NCBI RefSeq assembly: GCF_004570345.1
Contig: NZ_SPQM01000018.1
Span: 1-52,603 of the forward strand
Length of the DNA stretch: 52,603 nucleotides
Source of the DNA: Blastococcus sp. CT_GayMR20
GTDB lineage: Bacteria > Actinomycetota > Actinomycetes > Mycobacteriales > Geodermatophilaceae
Direction of reading: 5' to 3'
Every line of letters starts with the position of its first letter. Position 1 is the stretch's first letter. Below the pieces are notes generated by a model that had not been told where the DNA came from, searched no databases, and saw only the letters and a list, made by a program, of their open reading frames with translations. Below, piece by piece: positions 44,674-52,603 of the stretch. The translations under genes and the position numbers were made by a program.

Positions 44674-45209
44674 TGACCGTTCCCACGCTCGCCCGCCATG
44701 CCACGGTGGCAACCCCGCCCGGCCCCTTCACCGTCGTCGTCGACACCGACGCCGAGGGGCGGGACGTCGTGATCGCCGGCGGCTGGACCGACGACGTGGC
44801 CGACCTGCTGCCCGTGGTGCACCGGTCGCTGCGGCCGGCCGGGAGCGAGCTCGTCGCCGACCTCCCGGTCCTCGACGTGGTCGAGAAGTTCTTCGCCGGC
44901 GACGTCCGCGCGATCGACGACGTGGTGGTTCGGCAGCGCTCCGGCCCGTTCCTCCAGGAGGCGTGGGAGGTGCTGCGGACCGTGCCCGCCGGACGTCCGG
45001 ACACCTACGCGGCGTTCGCCGCCCGCTGCGGCCGGCCGGCGGCCGTCCGCGCCGCGGCCAATGCCTGCGCCCGCAACGCGGCCGCACTCTTCGTCCCCTG
45101 CCACCGGGTGCTCGGCTCCGACGGCGGGCTCGGCGGGTTCCGCTGGGGGACGCCGGTCAAGCGCTGGCTGCTCGACCACGAGGCCGCGCACGCCCCTGTG
45201 GCCGACTGA
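44673..45209 (+). CDS. ogt: Methylated-DNA--cysteine S-methyltransferase (mirror)
   Basis: Mirror of 7395-7931; identical 178 aa with Cys143 in PCHRV. Confidence 0.95.
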   Translation: MTVPTLARHATVATPPGPFTVVVDTDAEGRDVVIAGGWTDDVADLLPVVHRSLRPAGSELVADLPVLDVVEKFFAGDVRAIDDVVVRQRSGPFLQEAWEVLRTVPAGRPDTYAAFAARCGRPAAVRAAANACARNAAALFVPCHRVLGSDGGLGGFRWGTPVKRWLLDHEAAHAPVAD

Positions 45210-45309
45210 ACAATGACCCCCTGCCCCCCACCCCTCGCACGCTCGCGGCGGGACCCCGCAGGGGGCCTTCTCCTGGGAACTGTCACCCCCGTCCGGCACC
45301 CTGCCGAGC

Positions 45310-46401
45310 ATGGACGCCGCTTCCCTGCTCACCGGTCTCCTCCTCGGTGCACTCCTGGCCACCGCCGTGACCCTGGGCGTCGTCGCGCTCGGGGCGCGCC
45401 GGCGGCCGGACGACGGGCTCGAGCCGGTGCACGAGTCGCTCGACCACCTGCACCGGCTGCTGGCCGGCATGGAGCGCGCCCGCGCCACCGCGCACGGCGA
45501 GCTGCGCGAGCAGATGGGCACCGTCGGCAGCGCGTCCACCCAGCTGAAGCAGGAGACGGCGGCGCTGGTGACCGCGCTGCGCACGCCGCACGTGCGGGGG
45601 CGCTGGGGTGAGGTGCAGCTCCGCCGGGTCGTCGAGGTCGCCGGTCTGGTCGAGCACTGCGACTTCGTGGAGCAGCCCTCGGGCACGAACGACGCCGGCG
45701 CCGGCGTGCGCCCCGACCTCGTGGTCACCCTCGCCGACGGCCGACAGGTCGTCGTCGACGCGAAGGTGCCCTTCACCGGCTACATCGAGGCGGTCCAGGC
45801 GACGGAGGAGGCGGTGCGCGTCCAGCGGGTCGCGATGCACGCCCGGCAGCTGAGGGCCCACGTCGACGCGCTGGCAGCCCGCCGCTATCCGACGGCCTTC
45901 CGCCCCGCGGCACCGTTCACCGTGCTGTTCGTCCCGTCCGACGGCTTCCTCATGACCGCGCTCGAGGCCGAGCCGGGCCTGCTGGAGCACGGGTTCGCCA
46001 AGGACGTCGTCATCGCGACGCCCAGCACCCTGCTGGCCCTGCTGCGGACCGTCGCGTACTCGTGGCGGCAGGAGCGGCTGGCCCGCGACGCCGACCAGGT
46101 GCTCGAGGTGGGTCGCCGGCTGCACGCCCGGCTCAGCACGTTGTCCGGGCACCTCACGCGGCTGGGCGCAGCGCTCGGCACGACCATGACGCGCTTCAAC
46201 GAGACGGTCGGCTCCTACGAGAGCTCGGTGCTGACCGCAGCCCGGCGGTTCGACGACCTCGGCATCGCCGAGAGCCCGGTCCCGACTCCCGTACCTGTCG
46301 AGGCGACCGTGCGCAGCCTGCGCCCCGCGCAGCCGCCGCTCCCCGACGATGCCGACGAGGACGACGACGTGCCGGCGACCCGGAACGGGACGGACGGCTA
46401 G
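45310..46401 (+). CDS. rmuC: DNA recombination protein RmuC (mirror)
   Basis: Mirror of 6203-7294; identical 363 aa. Confidence 0.94.
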   Translation: MDAASLLTGLLLGALLATAVTLGVVALGARRRPDDGLEPVHESLDHLHRLLAGMERARATAHGELREQMGTVGSASTQLKQETAALVTALRTPHVRGRWGEVQLRRVVEVAGLVEHCDFVEQPSGTNDAGAGVRPDLVVTLADGRQVVVDAKVPFTGYIEAVQATEEAVRVQRVAMHARQLRAHVDALAARRYPTAFRPAAPFTVLFVPSDGFLMTALEAEPGLLEHGFAKDVVIATPSTLLALLRTVAYSWRQERLARDADQVLEVGRRLHARLSTLSGHLTRLGAALGTTMTRFNETVGSYESSVLTAARRFDDLGIAESPVPTPVPVEATVRSLRPAQPPLPDDADEDDDVPATRNGTDG

Positions 46402-46405
46402 GAGC

Positions 46406-47371
46406 TCAGTCGGCCTGCGCGGCGCGCTCGGCGCGACGGAGCTCGTGCGGCAGGGCGAAGACCAGTCGCTCCTCGGCGGCCTTGACGGTCCCGACGTCGG
46501 CGTAACCGCGTTCGGCCAGCCAGTCGAGCACCTCGCTCACCAGGATCTCGGGCACCGAGGCCCCGCTGGTGACGCCGACGGTGCCGACGCCGTCGAGCCA
46601 CGCCGGGTCGATCTCGGAGGCGAAGTCGACGAGGTGCGAGTCGCGGGCGCCGGCCTCCAGCGCCACCTCGACCAGGCGCACGGAGTTGGACGAGTTGGTC
46701 GAGCCGACGACGAGGACGAGGTCGCATTCGGCGGCCATCTGCTTCACCGCCTGCTGACGGTTCTGCGTGGCGTAGCAGATGTCGTCGCTCGGCGGGGACT
46801 GCAGACCGGGGAAGCGGTTCTTCAGCTGGTCGACCGTGGCGAGGGTCTCGTCCACCGACAGCGTGGTCTGCGACAACCAGACGACCTTCTCCGGATCGCG
46901 CACCTGGACGTTCGCCACGTCCTCGGCGCCGTCGACGAGCTGGATGTGGGACGGCGCCTCACCGGCGGTGCCCTCGACCTCCTCGTGCCCGCGGTGACCG
47001 ATCAGCAGGATGTCGAAGTCGTCGCGGGCGAAGCGCTTCGCCTCCTGGTGCACCTTCGTGACCAGCGGGCACGTGGCGTCGATCGTGCGCAGCTGCCGCG
47101 CCGCCGCCTCGTCGTGCACGGCCGGCGAGACGCCGTGCGCGCTGAAGACGACGACGGAGCCCTCCGGCACCTCGTCGGTCTCCTCCACGAAGATCGCACC
47201 GCGGCGCTCGAGCGTGGCCACCACGTGCTTGTTGTGGACGATCTGCTTGCGGACGTAGACGGGAGCGCCGTGGATCTCCAGCGCCCGCTCGACGGCGACC
47301 ACCGCGCGGTCGACACCGGCGCAGTACCCCCGGGGGTCGGCCAGGAGGACGCGTCCGCGCTGATCAGCCAT
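46406..47371 (-). CDS. ispH: 4-Hydroxy-3-methylbut-2-enyl diphosphate reductase (mirror)
   Basis: Mirror of 5233-6198; identical 321 aa with Cys17, Cys101 and Cys199. Confidence 0.98.
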   Translation of the reverse strand: MADQRGRVLLADPRGYCAGVDRAVVAVERALEIHGAPVYVRKQIVHNKHVVATLERRGAIFVEETDEVPEGSVVVFSAHGVSPAVHDEAAARQLRTIDATCPLVTKVHQEAKRFARDDFDILLIGHRGHEEVEGTAGEAPSHIQLVDGAEDVANVQVRDPEKVVWLSQTTLSVDETLATVDQLKNRFPGLQSPPSDDICYATQNRQQAVKQMAAECDLVLVVGSTNSSNSVRLVEVALEAGARDSHLVDFASEIDPAWLDGVGTVGVTSGASVPEILVSEVLDWLAERGYADVGTVKAAEERLVFALPHELRRAERAAQAD

Positions 47372-47509
47372 GCCTCCATGGTAGGCGGGTCACGCGGAGG
47401 AGCCCGTCTGCCGACGGTGTGATCGCACACCACGCTTCCGTGTGGCATGGCCGGGTGGATCTGCACACATCGCGTGTCGGGCTGCTGGTTGTGGGGCACG
47501 CTGTGCGTC

Positions 47510-48790
47510 ATGGCCCGAGAGATTCCTGAAGTCGTCCGCGCCGCCGCCGGGCTGGCCGCCACCGTCGTCGACGAGGCACGCAAGCTCCCCGAGACGCTGC
47601 CTGGCCTGCCGGTCCGCCTCATCGGACTGGCGATGCAGCAGGCGATGAAGGTGCAGCAGCAGTACGCCGGTTTCGTCGCCCGCGGCGACGAGCTCTTCAC
47701 GGGGCTGCGCGGTGAGGACGAGCCGGGTCTCGCGACCTTCGACGACGACGTCGACGACACACCGGCGGGAGGCGGCTTCCGCGACTCCGCCTTCGACCGG
47801 GCCTCGGCCGAGCCGACGAGCGCCGACACCCTCGTCGACCCCGAGGTCGGCTCCCTCCCCGCCGATCCCCCCGCGGACGCCGTCACGGCCGTCATCGACG
47901 AGCTCGCCGACCAGGTGGAGGACGGCCGGCAGTCGATCGAGCAGCTCGCCGAGGAGTCGCCGGGCACCGCGGACATCCTCGACGAGATCGCCATCGACGA
48001 ACTGGTCGACCAGGCGCCGGGTCTCGACGAGACCGCGCCCTCGGTGAGCGACGCGGACTCCCCCGAGCTCGAGGCGGCACTGCTCTCCTCCGACGATCTG
48101 CCGGCCACCGCGGCCGACACCCTGGACGCGGAGCCGACCGCCGACGTCTCGACGTCGGTCGACGTGCTCACCCCGGCCGGCGACGTGGCCACCGTCGACG
48201 CCGCGGTCACCGACGAGGGCATCGCCGCACCCGAGGTCACCGACGCCGACGCGAACCAGGCCCCGGCGACGCCTGCGAAGAAGGCCGTGAAGAAGGCCGC
48301 GCCCGGCAAGCGGGCCGCCAGGAAGGCCGCGCCCGCTGCCACGGACACCGACGCCACGGACACCGACACCGACGCCGGCCCCGCGACCGCCACCGACGAG
48401 GGCGGCAGCCCCGTCGCCGCCGCCACCGGCGTCCGGACCGACGTCGGCGAGAGCGACACCGCCGAGGAGGACGCCGCCATCGCGCAGGGCGCGGCGATCG
48501 ACGCGATCGGCGAGGCCTCGGCCGCGCCGACCGACGACCCCGGGGGCGGCAGCGAGCTGTCCGGCTCCCAGGCCGCCGGCACCGCCCCGATCGACGGCTA
48601 CGACAGCTTCTCGGTCGCCCAGCTGCGCGGCCGGCTCCGTGGTTACGCGCTGAGCACGGTGCAGGACCTCCTCACCTACGAGGAGGCCACCCGCGCCCGG
48701 GAGCCGTATCTGCGGATGCTGCGCAACCGCCTGGAGAAGCTCGAGGAGCAGGCGGTCGCCGCCAGCCCGCTCGCCCCGCGCGGCGCCTGA
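47510..48790 (+). CDS. Lipid-droplet-associated-type protein (mirror)
   Basis: Mirror of 3814-5094; identical 426 aa from the ATG at 47510. Confidence 0.65.
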   Translation: MAREIPEVVRAAAGLAATVVDEARKLPETLPGLPVRLIGLAMQQAMKVQQQYAGFVARGDELFTGLRGEDEPGLATFDDDVDDTPAGGGFRDSAFDRASAEPTSADTLVDPEVGSLPADPPADAVTAVIDELADQVEDGRQSIEQLAEESPGTADILDEIAIDELVDQAPGLDETAPSVSDADSPELEAALLSSDDLPATAADTLDAEPTADVSTSVDVLTPAGDVATVDAAVTDEGIAAPEVTDADANQAPATPAKKAVKKAAPGKRAARKAAPAATDTDATDTDTDAGPATATDEGGSPVAAATGVRTDVGESDTAEEDAAIAQGAAIDAIGEASAAPTDDPGGGSELSGSQAAGTAPIDGYDSFSVAQLRGRLRGYALSTVQDLLTYEEATRAREPYLRMLRNRLEKLEEQAVAASPLAPRGA

Positions 48791-48821
48791 GGCGTCAGCG
48801 GCGCATGGCACGCTCGGAGGC

Positions 48822-50057
48822 GTGACCTCCCCCTCATCCCCCGAGGCCCCGTGGCCGGTCCGGACGGTGGCACGCAAGATCGCTGACTGGATCGGCCGCC
48901 TCGGTGAGGTGTGGGTGGAGGGTCAGGTGGCACAGCTGTCCCGCCGCGGGGGTGCGGCCACGGTGTTCCTCACGCTGCGCGACCCCGCCGCCGACATGTC
49001 GGTCAACGTCACCTGCCATCGCGACGTCGCCGACCGGCCCGGGCTGGAGCTCGCGGAGGGCTCGCGGGTGATCGTGCGCGCCCGCCCCGACTACTACGTC
49101 GCGCGCGGCACCTTCTCCCTGCGCGCCACCGAGATCCGCGCGGTCGGGCTCGGTGAGCTGCTCGCCCGCATCGAGCGCATCCGTCAGCTGCTGGCGGCCG
49201 AGGGGCTCTTCGACGCCGTCCGCAAGCGGCCGCTGCCGTTCGCGCCCGCCGTCGTGGGCGTGATCACCGGCCGCGACAGCGCCGCCGAGCGCGACGTCCT
49301 GGTGACCGCGCGCCGGCGCTGGCCCGCCGTCCGCTTCGAGATGCACAACTGCGCCGTCCAGGGTCCGCAGGCGGCGGCCAACGTCATGGAGGGCCTCCGC
49401 CGGCTCGACGCCCACCCCGACGTCGAGGTCATCGTGATCGCCCGGGGCGGCGGCTCGGTCGAGGACCTGCTGCCGTTCTCCGACGAGGGGCTGGTGCGCG
49501 CGATAGCGGCGACCCGCACGCCCGTCGTCACCGCCGTCGGGCACGAGACCGACACGACGCTGGTCGACCACGTCGCCGACGTCCGCGCGGCCACCCCCAC
49601 CGACGCGGCGCACCGCATCGTGCCCGAGATCGGCGAGCAGCGGCGCCTGGTCGAGGCCCTGCGCTCCCGTGCCCGCCACGTGGTCACCGGCCGCGTCGAG
49701 CAGCAGGAGCGCTGGCTCGAGTCGGTCCGCAGCCGGCCGGTCCTCGCCTCCCCCGACCGCATCCTGCACGGGCGGGTGGACGACGTCATGGCGCTGCGCA
49801 CGCGCGCCCGCCGCACGCTCGTGCACCGCGTCGAGGGGGCCGAGAGGGACCTCGAGCACGCCCGCGCCCGCGTCGCCGCCCTCTCGCCCGCCGCCACGCT
49901 CGAGCGTGGCTACGCCGTCGTCCAGCGCGCCGACGGCTCCCTGGTCCGTGACCCGGCCGAGGTGTCCGACGGCGAGCTGCTGCGCGTCCGGGTGGCCGGC
50001 GGGCGGGTGCCGGTGCGCGTGGACCGCAGGAGCGGCGGGGAGGATGACGAACCGTGA
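48822..50057 (+). CDS. xseA: Exodeoxyribonuclease VII large subunit (mirror)
   Basis: Mirror of 2547-3782; identical 411 aa, GTG start. Confidence 0.97.
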   Translation: MTSPSSPEAPWPVRTVARKIADWIGRLGEVWVEGQVAQLSRRGGAATVFLTLRDPAADMSVNVTCHRDVADRPGLELAEGSRVIVRARPDYYVARGTFSLRATEIRAVGLGELLARIERIRQLLAAEGLFDAVRKRPLPFAPAVVGVITGRDSAAERDVLVTARRRWPAVRFEMHNCAVQGPQAAANVMEGLRRLDAHPDVEVIVIARGGGSVEDLLPFSDEGLVRAIAATRTPVVTAVGHETDTTLVDHVADVRAATPTDAAHRIVPEIGEQRRLVEALRSRARHVVTGRVEQQERWLESVRSRPVLASPDRILHGRVDDVMALRTRARRTLVHRVEGAERDLEHARARVAALSPAATLERGYAVVQRADGSLVRDPAEVSDGELLRVRVAGGRVPVRVDRRSGGEDDEP

Positions 50058-50275
50058 CGACACCCGACGCCGAGCCGACGACCACCTACGAGCAGGCCCG
50101 TGAGGAGCTCGCCGACGTCGTCCGCCGGCTCGAGGCGGGCGGGCTGACGTTGGAGGAGTCCCTGGCCCTGTGGGAGCGGGGCGAGGAGCTCGCCACGCTC
50201 TGCCAGCACTGGCTGGACCGGGCGCGCGAGCGCCTGGCTGCCGCTGCCCCGGCGGACGACGCCGACCGGTCCTGA
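50054..50275 (+). CDS. xseB: Exodeoxyribonuclease VII small subunit (mirror)
   Basis: Mirror of 2329-2550; identical 73 aa, coupled to xseA by GTGA. Confidence 0.95.
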   Translation: MTTPDAEPTTTYEQAREELADVVRRLEAGGLTLEESLALWERGEELATLCQHWLDRARERLAAAAPADDADRS

Positions 50276-50290
50276 CCGGCGTCGTCCGCC
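50251..50290. terminator. Bidirectional terminator-like hairpin (mirror)
   Basis: Mirror of 2314-2353; 13-bp stem. Confidence 0.6.
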
Positions 50291-50296
50291 CGGAGC

Positions 50297-50626
50297 TCAG
50301 GCCGCCCGGCTCAGCTCGCCGTCCGCGGTGACCATCAGGCCGGCCGCGGCCAGCGCCGCGATCATCCGGTCGGCACGGCGCCGCAGGATGCCGGACATGC
50401 GCATGTCGTCGGGGCGGGGGTCGGTGGCGTCGGGGGCCAGCGGGTCGCCGGGACCGTCGTAGAGGCAGCGGGCGAGGGCGTCGCGGACGTCCGGCGGCAC
50501 GATGGGCTTGATCACGGTCCGTACCGGCTTGCTGCTCTTGATCCTGGTCACCATCCCGCAGGCACACGAACCGCCGGTGGACGGGGGCCGGTGGTCGCCG
50601 CCGGGGCAGGACGCACGAGGTGCCAT
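50297..50626 (-). CDS. Small Cys-containing hypothetical protein (mirror)
   Basis: Mirror of 1978-2307; identical 109 aa with palindromic leader at 50654-50742. Confidence 0.7.
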   Translation of the reverse strand: MAPRASCPGGDHRPPSTGGSCACGMVTRIKSSKPVRTVIKPIVPPDVRDALARCLYDGPGDPLAPDATDPRPDDMRMSGILRRRADRMIAALAAAGLMVTADGELSRAA

Positions 50627-50786
50627 GGGGTCTCCTTCGAGGGGTGCGCGAGTGTCTCGCGTGACTGGTGGGGCGGAAGAGTCCCGCGAGACAGCGCGTG
50701 TCGACACGCGGCGCACCGACCCGATATCAGGTCGTGATATAGAGCACAATTCGTCGTCCCGAGCGCCTAATCGGCGCAGCTCCGGA

Positions 50787-51410
50787 TCAGCCGGTAACGG
50801 TCTCCACCGCCGCCGCCACGACCTCGAGTTCCTCGTCGGACGCGGACCCGTAGACGACCACCGTCACCCCGTCGTCCTCCCGGGAGAGCGCGGTCTCGTC
50901 GCGGTCCGTCGTCAGCCGCGTCCAGGTCTCCCCGTCGATGTCGGCCGTGCCGTCCTCGGTCGCCCCGTCCAGGATGGCGGCCAGCGGCTCGGCCCGCCGG
51001 TCGTCGCTGACCACGAAGCCCGCGAACTCCTCCGACGGCGTCAGGTACCCGATCTCGAGCGTCACCGGATCGCCCTCGCCGGCATTGCCGGCATCGGTCC
51101 GCGCCGAGGTCGGCAGGTAGTCGTCGGCCAGCCCCTCGGGCGCGGGCACCGGATAGCCCGCCCGGGCCGCGGCCAGCTGCACGGTGGTCGACGGATCGAC
51201 CGTGCGCACGCCGGCGTCCCCGCTCTGCCGCCACGCCGCCCAGCCGACGATGACCAGGCAGATCAGCACGAGCGGCAGCAGCGACCGCAGCATGTTCGCG
51301 GCGTTCATCCGGTTCGCCCGCTCGATCGCCGGGGACGGCGGCGCGGCCGGAGCCACCACCTCCTCGGAGGGCTGGGGTGGGCGCTGGCTCGTCGGGCCGA
51401 CTCCGGTCAT
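50787..51410 (-). CDS. DUF4245-type membrane-anchored protein (mirror)
   Basis: Mirror of 1194-1817; identical 207 aa with one membrane segment. Confidence 0.8.
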   Translation of the reverse strand: MTGVGPTSQRPPQPSEEVVAPAAPPSPAIERANRMNAANMLRSLLPLVLICLVIVGWAAWRQSGDAGVRTVDPSTTVQLAAARAGYPVPAPEGLADDYLPTSARTDAGNAGEGDPVTLEIGYLTPSEEFAGFVVSDDRRAEPLAAILDGATEDGTADIDGETWTRLTTDRDETALSREDDGVTVVVYGSASDEELEVVAAAVETVTG

Positions 51411-51484
51411 GGACCTAGGATCGCAGGCACGCTCCCTCACCTCGCCGCCCATGGCCCCGTCCCGGGCCCCGCCCTGGAGGTCCC

Positions 51485-52540
51485 GTGTCGCTGCCACTCC
51501 CCGAAGGCCCCCGTGCCACGAGCCGCGGATTCAGCACCGACCGGCCGGCGCCCGACCGCAACCTCGCCCTCGAGCTGGTCCGGGTGACCGAGGCCGCCGC
51601 GATGGCGGCGGGCCGGTGGGTGGGCCGCGGTGACAAGAACGGCGGTGACGGGGCGGCCGTGGACGCCATGCGCGCCCTCATCGGCACGGTCAGCATGAAC
51701 GGCGTCGTCGTCATCGGGGAGGGGGAGAAGGACGAGGCGCCGATGCTCTACAACGGCGAGCAGGTCGGTGACGGCCAGGGCCCGGAGTGCGACGTCGCGG
51801 TCGACCCGATCGACGGCACGACCCTCATGGCCAAGGGCATGCCCAACGCGATCGCCGTCATGGCGGTCGCCGACCGCGGGGCCATGTACGACCCGTCGGC
51901 GGTCTTCTACATGGAGAAGCTGGCGACCGGCCCGGCCGCCGCGGACGTCGTCGACATCACCGCCCCGGTCGCCGAGAACATCAAGCGCATCGCCAAGGCC
52001 AAGAAGAGCTCCCCCGGCGACGTCACGGTGTGCATCCTCGACCGCCCGCGGCACGAGCAGCTCGTGCACGAGGTCCGGGAGGCCGGCGCGCGCATCAAGT
52101 TCATCACCGACGGCGACGTGGCCGGCGCGATCGCCGCCGCCCGCGAGGGCACCGGCGTCGACCTGTTGCTGGGCATCGGTGGGACTCCCGAGGGGATCAT
52201 CGCCGCCTGCGCGCTCAAGTGCATGGGCGGCGCGCTCCAGGGCAAGCTCTGGCCCAAGGACGACGACGAGCGGCAGAAGGCCATCGACGCCGGGCACGAC
52301 CTCGACCGCGTGCTGCACATCGAGGACCTGGTGCGCGGTGACGTCTTCTTCGTCGCCACCGGGATCACCGACGGCGAGCTGCTGCGCGGCGTGCAGTACC
52401 GCTCGGGCGGCTGCACGACCCAGTCGCTGGTCATGCGCTCGCGGTCGGGGACGATCCGGTCGATCGAGAGCCTGCACTCGCTGGAGAAGCTGCGCGCCTA
52501 CTCCGCCGTCCCGTTCGACCGGAACGACGAGGACAGCTAG
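51485..52540 (+). CDS. glpX: Fructose-1,6-bisphosphatase class II (mirror)
   Basis: Mirror of 64-1119; identical 351 aa, GTG start with GGAGG upstream. Confidence 0.97.
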   Translation: MSLPLPEGPRATSRGFSTDRPAPDRNLALELVRVTEAAAMAAGRWVGRGDKNGGDGAAVDAMRALIGTVSMNGVVVIGEGEKDEAPMLYNGEQVGDGQGPECDVAVDPIDGTTLMAKGMPNAIAVMAVADRGAMYDPSAVFYMEKLATGPAAADVVDITAPVAENIKRIAKAKKSSPGDVTVCILDRPRHEQLVHEVREAGARIKFITDGDVAGAIAAAREGTGVDLLLGIGGTPEGIIAACALKCMGGALQGKLWPKDDDERQKAIDAGHDLDRVLHIEDLVRGDVFFVATGITDGELLRGVQYRSGGCTTQSLVMRSRSGTIRSIESLHSLEKLRAYSAVPFDRNDEDS

Positions 52541-52543
52541 GGG

Positions 52544-52603
52544 GGCGGCAGCGGCGGGGGTGTCGGCGGCGGCGGGGGTGTCGGCGGCGGCGGGGGTGTC
52601 GGC
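52544..52603. repeat. 18-base GC-rich tandem repeat at contig end (mirror)
   Basis: Reverse complement of 1-60. Both ends of the window stop at the same base of the repeat. Confidence 0.85.

Overview
The window is one giant inverted repeat. Bases 1-26245 and 26359-52603 are exact reverse complements of each other (position x pairs with 52604 minus x), joined by a 113-base unpaired centre (26246-26358). Every gene is therefore present twice in mirror image. The only novel junction is at 26245/26246, inside an ISL3-family transposase gene. The reading frame runs undisturbed through the other junction (26358/26359) and through the centre, so the centre belongs naturally to the right-hand copy. 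The most economical reading is a fold-back chimera (template switching during amplification, library making or assembly) of a single ~26.4 kb chromosomal segment. A real in vivo inverted duplication cannot be excluded from sequence alone. Both outer ends stop in the same 18-base GC-rich tandem repeat, as expected where an assembly breaks.

The organism looks like a very high-GC actinobacterium. GTG starts are frequent, stop/start overlaps of the ATGA and GTGA type are common, and the order glpX - DUF4245 - xseB - xseA - lipid-droplet-type protein - ispH - ychF resembles the mycobacterial glpX-xseBA-ispH-ychF neighbourhood. A Geodermatophilales-like host is my guess, not a demonstrated fact.

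Layout of one arm (left coordinates). 1-15690 is ordinary chromosome: glpX, a DUF4245 membrane-anchored protein, a small Cys-containing hypothetical protein, exonuclease VII (xseB, xseA), a lipid-droplet-associated-type protein, ispH, rmuC, an alkylation-repair pair (Ada/AlkA fusion plus Ogt), a four-gene ABC exporter/two-component operon, an HNH/DUF222 protein with a LexA-type box, and ychF. 15703-26245 is accessory: a tyrosine integrase abutting ychF, a VapBC toxin-antitoxin pair, a small catabolic cassette (SCP2-like protein, alpha/beta hydrolase and aldehyde dehydrogenase, divergent from a LysR regulator with a T-N11-A box), decayed sequence, a 166-base ISL3 end fragment, a divergent GlxA-type AraC regulator / ABM-domain monooxygenase pair, a 39-base tRNA 3' fragment flanked by integrase-end motifs, and an ISL3 element in which the fold-back occurs.

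In the accessory part, the integrase and att-like repeats suggest lateral acquisition. VapBC could stabilise the segment. The hydrolase, aldehyde dehydrogenase and lipid-binding-type protein probably form one regulated pathway for an unknown ester- or aldehyde-yielding substrate. No CRISPR array, rRNA or complete tRNA gene is visible, and I see no convincing new defence system. The right arm repeats all of this in reverse order and opposite strand.
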